The position numbers and the translations under genes are program-made. DNA of 64,000 nt from Diadema setosum (Eukaryota; Echinodermata; Echinoidea; Diadematoida; Diadematidae): NCBI RefSeq assembly GCF_964275005.1, contig NC_092705.1, forward strand, positions 4,527,825 through 4,591,824, in the 5' to 3' direction. Below are positions 12,099-24,600 of the stretch, in pieces. Position 1 is the stretch's first letter, and every line of letters starts with the position of its first letter. The notes under the pieces were generated by a model that had not been told where the DNA came from, made no database searches, and saw only the letters and a list, made by a program, of their open reading frames with translations.

Positions 12099-12500
12099 CT
12101 GAGCTGAGTTAGTCGGTGCACAGACAAGAGTCTGAAGTCTTCTGTCTGCTAAGAAATTGTACGATTGATTGCTACGTCACAAAATAGACGGACGTGTTCA
12201 TTTTTCCCTGAGTGAAGAGTGCCCAGTACTAGAAGATGGGCCTATGGCTTGATGGCAGGCAGCAGGCAGGGGGCGTCGTTTAACGTGTTGGCATGATCTT
12301 TCCATGCAGCTACACTTTGATTCTATGAGGCAACAGCTGGGCACGAATAGTACATCGGGAGAGCGAAAACTTCCGCCTCCTGAAGGAATAACCATAGAAG
12401 TGATTGGATCCACAGCCAGTAGAAAGAGTACAGAAAACGTTACGTGGCGCGCGCGCAAGTGACATGCGGAAAAAATGCTTCCATGACCAAGCGCCCTCAG
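12099..12500 (-). promoter_or_regulatory. Possible promoter and non-coding first exon of an unknown leftward gene
   Basis: A CpG-richer island (GCGCGCGC near 12450) ends on the minus strand at CTCAG followed by GTGAGATG at 12098, a good splice donor. The left boundary of the transcript is fixed by that donor; the right one is a guess. A TGACGTAGC CRE-like site lies inside at about 12170-12180. It pairs with the small candidate exon at 11960-11994. No protein homology supports it. Confidence 0.25.
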
Positions 12501-12713
12501 CCGTTCAGTTTCATCCAAAGTGAAGTCAAGTCAAGTCAAGTGAAGTAAAGTTTACTCACTGAACGACTCTTATGGGGTACCGGTATGGGAGTATAATACT
12601 AACTACAAATTAGACGAATTTCAAATGTAATGTATATACATGTAAAACACAAACATATAATTCTGTACAAGACATCAACATATAATTTGCACAGAAGTAT
12701 AATTATTATGAAT

Positions 12714-12747
12714 GATTCATTCATTCATTCATTCATTCATTCATTCA
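12714..12747. repeat. (ATTC)n microsatellite
   Basis: About eight ATTC units. Confidence 0.95.
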
Positions 12748-13079
12748 GCTCTGTCAGACATAGAAATTTGGCTTCCATTGACATTACATTGTACCAAAAT
12801 GAACATGACAATACAAACACATTTTACATCACAATTACATAATTACGTCTATAATAAGCACAATGAATGCAAACAATGCCCTACAAATCTATTACACAAT
12901 TATAGGGCCTACATCTATATACAATATATCAGTTCTTGAACCCCATATAGCTCAAACTACTTCAACCCTTCTCAGCAACAATTGTCATAACAACCAGCAA
13001 TGTCAAATATATCATAACTAAGCTGTCATAAACTAAACGTATCATATCTGTCTGTCTGTATGTCTGTCTCTCCCTCCCT

Positions 13080-13082
<3 letters not shown>

Positions 13083-13121
<39 letters not shown>
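13083..13121. repeat. (CT)n microsatellite
   Basis: About 19 CT units. Confidence 0.95.
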
Positions 13122-13122
<1 letters not shown>

Positions 13123-13591
13123 GTGTGGGTTATGGAGCCAAGGGTTTGGGGTAAATATTGTGTAAGTATAAATGTTAACAAGTGGATGTTGAAAGTGATT
13201 TGATGTACTTATTTAATTTTATAGGAAACCTCAGGGGGTTTTATTTAGTTATGATATTATGAATGATCATACATTTTCTCCTTTGGACTGGTTGGTCTAC
13301 TCAGTAGGATTCAGGCATAATATGTCTGTTGCTAATAACATTGTTACTGATTGTCGGTAAATAATTCTTGAAGGCCATTCTTTTTTATACAGATGATTCC
13401 AAAGTAGTATACCACAGGGCCCTATTTTATGTAGAGTTATAATTGATTATATGGTTGATTTCTATGGTAAGTCTATGGCAGCCTCTGTGGTAAGGAAATC
13501 TACAACGGGATTATATGTTTTGATAAAACGGGCCCCTGGCTGTTGTTTGTTAACCCTATTTTAACTGGGCTATTTGAGACCAAGTTTTTAT

Positions 13592-13620
13592 GGGGGGGGG
13601 GTCAATTTGACCCCCCCCCC
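13592..13620. repeat. G10-loop-C10 hairpin
   Basis: Ten G, then TCAATTTGA, then ten C: a near-perfect short hairpin. It begins about 40 bp inside a possible TTAA-CCC element start at 13550; no matching right end was found. Confidence 0.8.
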
Positions 13621-14684
13621 TTCAGATCTCGGCCGCCGATCACGCAATCACCGCAAAATTTTGCCTGAACATTGAGTCTGATGTCATCTACAAGGTTACA
13701 TGGTCATACAATAGAAAAATATTGACTTTCTACATTTAGTAAATTAATTATGCAAATTTATGCATGAAATCAGTTTCCTACATTGTATGTAACTCCATTA
13801 AAAAAGCTGAAGGATTGCTAAAGTTTTGTGTCAGAATTCCTCAAGACACATAAAAAAAAAAATTTTGTAAAAAAATAGCACAATCAAAACCAATTTCTTT
13901 TGTTTTTTATTGTTTTCTTAATTTCTCATGTTTTTATTGTTTTTTTTATGTTTTGTTTTTTATTGTTTTTTGGCCAAAATTTGCTGCAGGGACTTTTTCA
14001 AGCTTATATACATTAGAATTGATTAATTCCTATGATTAAAAGTTGAAATAATCTAATTTATATCAATTTAACCAAAAAAAAAAGCCCACAATTTGCATTG
14101 GATTTACACACGGTATCATGAATTTGAGCTGTTTTCGGGTTGACATGCATATGCTAATATTTCATAACTTCAGAACCATGTACGCGGACGTCGCAAATTT
14201 GGTCTCAAAATATGCGGGAGACTTCAATGAAAAAAGTCAGGTAACGCTGTGGTAAAATCTTTGTGCGTTGCGGAATCGTGGCGCGAAAATTAATATTGGC
14301 TTAAACAATCCAAGTATTCTTGAAAACTCCGTAAAATGACAGAGATTACCCAAATCCTCCTCAATTTCTGTCTGTGATCTACCATCATGTTATTGCTATA
14401 TAACTTTGATATAATCCTCTGGCTAAAAGTAACATGTTGTGACACAAAGGAGCTATAGTGTCCAGAGATCTTACACCTACCTTCGTTTGTGTGAGTCATC
14501 TGTATATTCATAAGTATATGTAAGAAGAATTCAGCACTGGTGAAGGTTGTGCAGTGCCCTTATTCCTAAAACATTTGCTCCAGTTGAAGGACAATCAATA
14601 TACTTGCCATCACACAAGTAATTCAGGGATTCCAACTTTTAAAACATCATTGCAGTATTCCACGGGCTGAGACTATAAGGCTTA

Positions 14685-14726
14685 TTTTTTTTTTTTTTTT
14701 TTTTTTTTTTTGGGGGGGGGGGGGGG
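14685..14726. repeat. Poly(T)-poly(G) tract
   Basis: A run of about 27 T followed directly by about 15 G. Confidence 0.9.
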
Positions 14727-17700
14727 ACATATTTAGTTCCCTCCAGTAGACATGTGAAATGATACAACTTTTTGAAAAAACGAACAACAATCATGCATTG
14801 TAGCTTTTTCCAGGAAACATGAAACTTGCTGAAATTTGGGGGGAAAAATCTGTACAAAATACTGGAAAAAAGTACCAGTTATCATTTCTGGAATTCACTT
14901 ACCCTTACACACACACACCCACACATACATTCACTCACACTTCCCGCATATGCTCTTCCCCTGCTAAAACACAAATAATGACAAAGGCTGCCGTTTACAG
15001 TAATCTAACGGGTAAAATGCACTTTTTTATTGATTCATACATACAAAATCTATCTCGTACCATTTGATGCAATGCCTAACACACTGCTTCGAACGCATCA
15101 CCCTGGATCAAACAAAAGCAGTTTATATTTTCATCCAGAAGAAACGCAGAAGAAAAAAATGCAATACATTTTACGTAGCATAACCAAAACTTTAGCCAGC
15201 AAGATCAGATGGCATTCAAGGAATTATTAGGGAGGGGGCACAACGACAGGAAAAAAAAAAGTAAGAAAAATCTCCTAAATTCAAATAATGCACATACAAT
15301 GTGAACAAAGTTAAGATGAGAGATGAACTGAAAATAAGGTAACAAGAATTTAAAAATAAATGTACAATAATTTACATATAAAATACAAGGCACAAGCCAC
15401 TACCTATGACTTAGGAAGAACAAAGTATAAGATTTTGATGGTTTGTTTGTTCGGTGAAAAATTGAGGAGAAAAATCAAAATCAAATCTTGCAAAACAAAA
15501 ATCACAAGTTCACAATACCATAGATGCTTTATTTGCTGCTCAATTGTAACGACACATTTGGTAACATTCATGATTTCAATTTGCTCTACTCTGCATGTAA
15601 ACATCACGGTAATCTTTCGGGTTATAATGTTTGAGCAATGCCCATGTTACACGTGGGCATGCTAAATATTTGTATTCATGACATGTTTTCACTACCAATT
15701 TATTAAGCTTACTTCTACATTGCTTCAAACGTGGACATTTAAAATCCCAGAGGTAATGCAATTTGAAGTTGTGAACAACAGGTGCTGTATAATACCTGCC
15801 TCCATATAATGAAGTCAAAAAATTAGAAATTAACATAACAGTTCTGTATCCTAAGAAAGCAGAAACAGAATAACCCCTGCCACTCAAAGAAGCACAACAA
15901 GGCTACTATAACCAAAGATACACAAGGTTTCTATGTAAAAGAGAGCACTTAGTTTCTATCTCAACCAGTCACTACAAACAATACCCCATGACGATATCGC
16001 TGAGTGTATGTATTCTGATGTGCACCACAGGATGAAAGTGCTGACAACTACATGCAGATGGAGAACAGAAAGAAATGAGGTAAGGTGGAGAAGAGCGAAC
16101 AAAAGTGGAGAAAAAGAAGAAGGAAAGAGGAGGCGGTGAAAGACGAAGGCACGGACTGACAGAAGGGCAGAGAAGAAGAAGAAAAGAAAAGCAAAAAAGA
16201 ATGATTTGGAGAAGGAAAGAGACAGGCAATTAAGAGTCGCGAGGGAGGAGGAGGAAGAGAAGGAAAGGCAAAGATAACAATTTAAAGAAGGGAGGAGGAG
16301 AATGATGTGATGGAGCAAATTTTAGAGAAGCAAAAAAAAAAAAAAAAAGTGAAATCAGGATTGCAAAGATCATGCAGAGAAAGACTAGAGTGGGATGGAA
16401 CAGTTAAAAGAAAGAAAGGTGATATCTAGCAAGAGAGTGCAAGTGAAAGTCAAGATCCAAAAGAAAGTTGACGGCTGGAGGTGTAGGGCAGAAGTAAACC
16501 GTGAAGAAAATTCTACAATGCGATTCAACAACGAGGATCAAGAACAAATCTACATATGCTGGTCTCTCTGTCATTCAGTAAACATTTCAAGGAAGGCGGC
16601 TGAATGCTAAACATGGCTGCAATGCTCGATTACGGTGCCTCACACAAAAGGCATTTAACAACATGCGGAATATAAGCAGCGAAGGGAAATTAAGGAAGAA
16701 TGAGGGTTTTCAAAACAAAAAAGGGTGGAAACAAAAACAAAAACTTCACACACTGGATATCACTCCTACATTGTACAGCAGTGCTACTTTGCATTTGCAG
16801 CGAGAAATTATGAGATTCCCCCAACATGAGAAAACAGAGGAAAGAATCTCAAAACTAATCCAAAAATGACAATATTACATTGTATTCCTATTATGCTGAG
16901 AAAATTAGTGATAAACATACAATGACACAAACATTTTTTTTTCTATCTCTGGCAATAGTACATTACTTCAATGTATGCATATGTGTGTTTGTGTGTGTGT
17001 GTGTTGTGTTATATGTGTGTTTGTGTAGATAGTATCGGCAAGGCACTACTAGCTGGGGGTCACACAGAGATATCCGCATCTACAAATCAGCAATGCTGTG
17101 TCGAATAAGAGTGAAAGCGCAGTTGACGGTCGAACATCGATTGACACCATGTGTGAAGTCATGTTAGAAAAATAAATTAACTCTCCTCTCATCAGTTCTT
17201 GTTTTTCCATCTATCCTGAACTACTGCCTCTTGTAAATACACACACTATTGCATGACTTATATCTTACACTAAAATTTGTCCTTTTTCTTCTGCATCTAC
17301 TTTTAGCATCGCAAATTCTTATTCCATTATATGCAGAAATGTACATTTTACAACCCACAAATATTCCTCAAATAATTACAAAAATGTACAAGCCAGAAAT
17401 TTTCATGTACAACATCAATATTCTCAATCCTAATTACACTTGCCATGAACAGCTTCCTTGTCAAATAACACTTTTCTGTTATCTTGCAAAAGAATTCACA
17501 CAGGTCTGAAGATACTTGCACCTAAATAATTCCCCTTTTTTCAGACGCGAGACATAACCATACTGATTTTGCTTTGCGACTGCTCGGACAAGCCTGCTTG
17601 CTAAAATAAGGGTTTAGGATACTTCTCTATTAGTGGAGCTACATTACAACGGCAGATTGTGTCGGAAATCCCTCAAAAGGGGGTCTATAAAGGAGAATAA

Positions 17701-18367
17701 TAGCCTTTCAACTCACACACATGCCATACTCCTCCCCCCCCCCCCCCTTACAAGAACTGATGAGTGTTTTTCAAACTGTACATATCAGGGTCTTTAGACA
17801 ACATACAACCTGCATCATTATATTGTACACAAAACTGCACACACCAGCTGACTTGTTATCTAGCCAACCTAGACATAAGCAACAGGACAGCTCTGGAAGG
17901 TTGGATGTTTGTTCGTGACAGAATCAAGTAGCACTACAAACAGAGGAGACAGCAAATGAATTTAATAGTACTGACCTAATAAAACACAATGCCCCTGGAA
18001 ATTTCACATGACGTGCTGTTCTGCGGGGCTGGCATATCTACCCTTGTATACTGTATATCTATCGAAGCGCAACTGCATACTTTCATGCACTGATGTCAAA
18101 CACACACCTACAAAACTATCACAAGTGCATCGCATATATTCTACCGTCATAATTTTTCATCAAAGTGTTGGACAGTCTACATGAAATAGTGCAAAGATCT
18201 ATGAGTGATTGCTGTTGATCATTTGTGAAAAGCTTACCAAGCTAGTACTAGTCAGAGTTGAGATTTTTTTTTTCAACAATTCAAATATTCTATCCGTAAG
18301 TTCCGTTTTATACAAGATCTCACTCAAAACATCAGTTCATTCAAATGGGTTTCCATGATATAAGTGG

Positions 18368-18480
18368 GAATGAAAAATGCACAACACATCAGCCTAATAT
18401 ATTTGAATACATTCACCTGCTGTAATGTAATCCCACTTGCTGATATTGATGTAATGTTATTAGGTAACTTTACAGCTCCA
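18368..18480 (-). mobile_element. Weak LINE reverse-transcriptase scrap
   Basis: The minus-strand frame reads GITLQQVNVFKYIRL, resembling the LEQV-x-x-FKYLG motif near the end of many LINE reverse transcriptases. Only about 20 residues are recognisable, so this is tentative. Confidence 0.25.
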
Positions 18481-20748
18481 ACACACATGCCCAGCTCTGT
18501 CGTTCTCACTTAAATAATACTCCATTCTTTCTTCTTTGTCAAGCATTCACATGATGAATTCTGACATAGATTAGATATTTCCTTCTTCCAAATGTGATTT
18601 GGCTTTACTGGTATATTTTTCTTCCAAAAGAATACCTATTCCATAATTATTGGGCATGGTCAAAAGGTTCCTGTCTGCTGATAAACAGATAAAAGTTCAA
18701 CCAAGTCAACCCAAATTCCGTACATATCTACATGGCAAAAGGAAATGTGCTTATGTTGACAGTGTCATAAATATTAGTTCATGTTAAGTTACTCATCACA
18801 ATAATTGAACTGGGTACTTCATCCAGTGAAATAAAATTCTATTCACACAATAACCAAGGCAGCCCAACAAGAACAACAAAACAATAGGGAGTACTACAAA
18901 GTTTTCCATTCTAAATGAGTTAACTGCAAAAATTCAAATAACTAGAACATGCATGCATGCCTTATATATCATGATATATCATAAAGTAAATATTCACTTA
19001 TACGGGTCCCAGTCTTTTCAGACGATTAAAACAATTCAAACATATCTCCATCTCTTGGAGCATACATAACACATAGGACTTCAGTCCATGAAACATGCAT
19101 TAAACTAATAGAAAGATAGCACAGGCAAAGTTTTCATAATTTTCAAGAAAAACGACACGCTGTCTGTTTCACCAATACAAATTTGATGCGTCGGGACACC
19201 CCAGAACTCTTTCGTCCCGGTAGGTTTACAAACAATGCACAGCATGCAGTCTATGCAAATTACTAGAATGTTCCAACCTTTTTTAATGCTTCAAATTAAA
19301 CCAGCAGGGCCAGGATTACACAAGTAGTGGAAGCATGTATTTTGCAAACACAAATAGCTCATTTTGCTCATACAATGGTGATATACATTTGTAAACCAAG
19401 GCTCAACATTAACACTGGCCTGGAGCCATCAGAAATAGGTGTTGGGCCACCATTATGAAAGATATTATATGTTTTGGTTGCCTGATCTGGCTGCCAAAAT
19501 TTTGCAAGTGTGTTCATTGTTTTTACATGTTTTCCTCATCCAGAAAAGTAAAAAAGTACAACCCCACCCCCCTAAAAAAAGTATTACAAGATAATCTTTT
19601 TTTGACGAGTGATACATGGTAGTCACTGCGCAACATGATGCCGACGTTTCTACGAAGTGGCACCCTGATTTCCAAAACTGACAAATTTGAGAGTTCATGT
19701 AACCTCTAATACTCCGGCAACAAGTTTCCTTTTCACTATATAAAGTAATAAGAACTGGCTGGTATCGCATGAAGCTTCCATGCTTACTTTTCTAGCAGTG
19801 GTTGTTTCTAACAAACTGGAAGCTTGCCTACGGCATGTCTGAAACAGCAGCAAGCTGATGTACGCTAAAAATTGATTCAAAGGACCATGTCTTCAGAAGG
19901 AACTGCTGAGTTTAAAGAGCTTGATGCGTGAAGTCTTCAGGGAGATGGAAAAATATCCATAAACTTGAAACATTATTCTACTCACCTCTTTAAACTTACA
20001 GCAATACAAAGCACTGATTGTCAGTCGCCAAGTCTTTCGTTAATATGTTTCCATACATAGAAAACCGAACAAGTTGGCAAGTTAGCCTATTTATGTGCTG
20101 GAGTGAATGTAACTCAACTCTTTGGTTTAACTGTGCAACATATTTCTACAGTTTTATCCATCACGGACTTAAGCTATGGTTCTATCCCTATTCAAATATA
20201 ACCCTTATCATATCAATTTATTCATGTATCATTTCATCTACTTTTATAATTAGTTTCTATGTTTCAAACTGCATTTTGCGGATTTTAATTTTTCCCCAGC
20301 GATATCTATTTTATTGTGATATATGAAAAACAAATCCTAATTAAACTCAAGTCCCCTAATCACTTCAGTTGTTGGAAACTTAAAATCAAGAAATATGCAC
20401 CTCAAATATACACCCTGTTGTTTGGATTTGATTCAGTCAAGGAATGCTTTGATGTCAGAAACCTTTTGCTTTTATGAAGCACATTCCCCTTGCACTTCAC
20501 AATAACCACTATGTCATTAAATATATGGCCAGTCTCCCACATGCTCTCCTGCATCTAAACATCATAGCTGATTTGCTCAAAAGTACACTGCCGTATAGAT
20601 AAAAGCATACACATTTAACCATCTTATCATATGATCACAGTTGGCCAGAATACAATGCATAATGATGAACTTATTGCAACATTTTCTCTGATTTTCTTCC
20701 CCCCAACAAAGACCCTATGAAGTCTCGAATCCCTGAATGGTTAGAATA

Positions 20749-20754
20749 TTTATT
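20749..20754 (-). terminator. Candidate IPO5 poly(A) signal AATAAA
   Basis: AATAAA on the minus strand about 760 bases past the IPO5 stop. It is the first canonical hexamer I found downstream, but the sequence is AT-rich and such hexamers arise by chance. Another lies at about 20310-20315. Transcript ends are not visible from sequence alone. Confidence 0.25.
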
Positions 20755-21513
20755 CTTTTCTTACCTGTTGGGCTTCAGGACTGTACATAATGCCTTTCTA
20801 TCCTTTTTTAATCTTACATTTTGCCATATATTACGAGATCCATTGAAGCAAAAGATTTTGCTTTAAAGAGAAAACAAAACACATGTACTGTGTATGACCT
20901 CATGTATAATACAATATTACATGGTCATTCATGTACCAATTATTTAAGGATTAGTAAATGTTTAAATAAAAATTTAATAACAACATTTTACTTTGCATAC
21001 CTCACACCCAGTTTCCTGATCACGGACTGCAGTTTGATTTGATATATTTTCCGAGTGCTGTACATTTACCGACAGTGATATGGTGTTCTACTACTAAAAG
21101 TCACTCTGTAAACTTGGCGAGGCAATGTTCCAACATTACTGCAAAGATGGTAGACGTTAGCATACAGGTCCCTACATTGTGCAAAGGTAAAAAGTTGCTG
21201 CTTGATTTTTCTTCCAAATGGCACGATCACCTCTGAACTCGTCTCGTCTGCAGAGCACAGAAAGTGTATTGTCTAATCACACAGGATCCGGAGTGTATCC
21301 AGCTTTCTTCTCGCATCGCGTCCAGCATCTCCCGCCGTTCCACGGCAGAACATGCGTCCCAGAGTATTTCTCAGTTCTCAGGATTCACACAAAAAAGAAA
21401 AGAAAATAAAACCTGGACAGTCGACCACGCACTCGCCTGACAGAAGATTGAAACTTTTCTCCATTTTTCGTTGTTGTTTTCGTCAGGAGATGGGGGCACC
21501 CTCATTGACAAAT
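20755..21513 (-). other. Presumed IPO5 3' UTR
   Basis: Sequence between the IPO5 stop and the candidate AATAAA. No other coding potential is recognisable. The span is inferred only from the position of the hexamer. Confidence 0.3.
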
Positions 21514-21606
21514 TTACGAAGCTGTCATCTGAAGCGCAGAAACAAGGGCCTCCTGGTGCTCCTCAGTGAGGTGGGGTAAACACAGCGACCAGAGTTCGGC
21601 GTTGCT
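21514..21606 (-). CDS. IPO5: IPO5 exon 25 (C-terminus, residues 1070-1099, stop)
   Basis: Reads [20 protein letters not shown], ends LQMTAS, stop TAA at 21514-21516. It resembles the C-terminal [20 protein letters not shown] of human in length and pattern. Acceptor CTTTTCTCGCAG. Confidence 0.92.
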   Translation of the reverse strand, partial: SNAELWSLCLPHLTEEHQEALVSALQMTAS

Positions 21607-24600
21607 CTGCGAGAAAAGACGATGACGTATGAGGGTGTGAGAAAGAGACAACCAGAAGATGGCAGACGGACGTGACGGAGAGATAACCCAACTCATCCTG
21701 AGAAGGCGAGCCTCTGGTGCTATCATCTTTTCCCATTTCACTTCTTATCAGGATATTTAGCCACCAAAATATGTGCTTTTTTTGACCAGCACGTGTTGCA
21801 AAGGCTAAGTTCACTGAATGGGACATTCAATGACTTCATTGAATAGCTGAGATATAAAGGCAGGAATGGTGTGATTCATGACTCTTTCAACTTTCCATTC
21901 ATAGCGAAGAACTAAGAATTGACATCATTATCAAGTTTTACATCTAAGGTGACTTGAAAAGAATAACTCTGATAATGACACAGAACTGAGGGCAATTTCA
22001 GTTTTACGACAGATTATGTATGATTGCATGGGATTATCATTATATTATGATGAACGAGCATATAACTATGGTACATGAGAAAGATTAAAGATTAAAGATT
22101 GCGAATGAACAACAAAGTCAAAATATTTAAGACTTTTTCTGGAGCAGTTTTTCATGATGTCTGACTTTTCAATAATATTAACTATATGGTCTTTTTTTTT
22201 TCCAGGGTAACCTCTTAAGTGTTGCTACTGCAATGCTACAGGGCCCTACCATTATCATTGACATTACGCCATTACTATTGAAATAATTATGTTTTTTTTT
22301 TTCCATCTTTGACGAAACAGCATTAAATTTCACACCATTTTTTATCTAAGAGCAGACAGTGCTTGGCTGAATGCAAGCATGTCATTGGCAGCATCAAATG
22401 ACACTGAATATAGTCAAATGCAATACACGGCAAAAACATTAACTGCCCTTTCTGCCTTTTTTCTTTTTCTTCTTCTTCAATCATCTACATCTTGTCTTCC
22501 AGTGTCACCCACCTGCACCTCACGGACGATGCCGCTACACCTCCGGAAGACCTCCTCGCTCTCGCTCAGCGCCTCCCGAGCGAAGGCCTCTGCGATGACG
22601 GCTAGGATGTTGGGGAGGTTGGAGTTGTTTGCTCCCAAAATGATGGCATTATTTCTTGAATTAAATGACATAGGAAGCGAAGAGAACACACATAAATATT
22701 AGTCACAGCAGACTCTTAGTTGGGTTCATACAAGCTTTAGGCATTCCACATTCATGTACTCATCAATAACTACTTTAGCACATTTCCTGGACTTCATATC
22801 CAAACAAAAAATAAATTTTTTAAGGCCAAAGGGAAATTTATGCACTTATGACGGCTCATAAGAAACATGCAAAATAGGATGAGATAGCAGTTCATGATGT
22901 AGACTGAAGATGGGCACATAATGACACTACAAAAGTGGGAAACTAGTTCTGCAGACTATCTAAATATATTAGCATAGACTCTGGAGGAACATAAACCTTC
23001 ATTCCAACCTTAGGTTCAGGGCGAGTGATAAATATCTTAAGCACTCAGAATACAAGGAAACTGTTGATACGCTAATTCATCCACTTTTTACATAAATGTG
23101 TCTACACTACAATTTGGTACATTATCATTCCTATACCAAAAGCACTTTGGAGTACAATCATATGTCATGGAAAAGCACTTCAAAAAAAAAAAAAAGAGCA
23201 GATGCATTCCAACTGCTTTGATTACAGTGATGATTTGAGTATCATCATTACCACCATTTTATCCTGGATATCACAAGCATTATGTATGGTCATTTTATAC
23301 AATTTTCTACAACAATATCTAATATCATATATTTGGTTTTTAGCTGTGCACAAACATGCTGTAGAACAGCCCTGGCCAATGCTTGTACCGTGCTGAAATG
23401 AAATAAATGAATGAATCAACCATCATCAATGATTACTGTAAAACACAATATTCTTGCGGCATGAAATTTTCGCAAATTGGAGCCGATGGCATTTTTCAGA
23501 ACATGAAATTTTCGCTAGTTGCCTCTAACATTCAATGCATATATAATGTAGACGGAACTTTCGCATGCATTTTGATTTTGCGAATCTTGGCTCTCACGAA
23601 ATTCACGAAAATAAAATGCACGCGAACATTTCTCGTATTACAGTATATCATCGGTACCGTCAGTAAAGATAACTCACGACTGCACGAGGTCGCAGAGGAA
23701 ATTGTATATGTATGCCGCCTCCTCCCGGTCCTCGGATACCGGCAGCCACTGGAACCAGACGGGCAGGATCTCCTCCATGTTGAGGCTGTTCTGGTTGTGC
23801 TGGACGATCTTGGTTACCGCGGAGATGGCGTTCTCCGTTGCCGCCAGGTTGTCCTTCTCCCTGGACCCCGTCTCCATGATGACTTTGGTCAGAATCGGGA
23901 TGGCCTCTGTTTATAGTGAGTGTGGAAGGGAGAGAAGAGGGGTCATCCAATTTTCTGCTTCTCAACATGCATCAAATATTCTAGTCTATGCATCATTTTC
24001 TTGTTACAACTACCAATATCTGACTTATCTTCAGTCTCAAGTAAATCACACGTTCACTCTTGCCCAACACTGACTCACTTCTGCTCTGTATTTGGATTCA
24101 CTCTCAGAAGCAAATCTAAATCTTGCTGTAAATAATGCGAAGTACTATCTAAAAATCCTGATGAATCTTGCTTCAAAACCAAGTTAGTCTTCTTCTCAAT
24201 TCTGATTTACATTCAGTCTCAAAGCTAACCAACTCTCAACTCTTGCTCCAAATTCAACAAGCTCCTGACCTAAAATCTCACTCATGTCTAGCATACAAAC
24301 TCTTACTTTGAATCTGAGACACTTATGATCTCTAATATGACAACCTCTTAGTCAATACATCTGACCAACTTTAAACCTCAACTTTGACGTAATCTCAATC
24401 TCAAGTTTCTCCTGCTTTCAGCCTAGTGTCAGCTTCAACTCTGATTCGATCACGATGAGCTGTCCTACTATCAGTTTTTGCTGGATCTTCCAGTGCAACA
24501 AGGTACACAAACAACAATTTCTCAATACATCCAAAGGTCACTGAGAGTTCAGTCAACTTACCTAGACATGCTGGCACAAACTGCGGCCCTCCAAACTTGC

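Larger units (their letters stand above)
12501..20748. other. Intergenic between the candidate leftward gene and IPO5
   Basis: Microsatellites at 12714 and 13083, a homopolymer hairpin at 13592, a T/G tract at 14685, a purine-rich stretch at about 16085-16355, a TG-rich stretch at about 16980-17030, a C-run at about 17732-17747 and a weak LINE scrap at 18368. A possible TTAA-CCC element starts at 13550 but its right end was not found. No gene recognised. Confidence 0.5.

Noticed and set aside
15956-16318. Leucine/phenylalanine-rich ORF as a membrane protein
   Set aside because: It is the reverse strand of a purine-rich tract; the hydrophobic runs are compositional.
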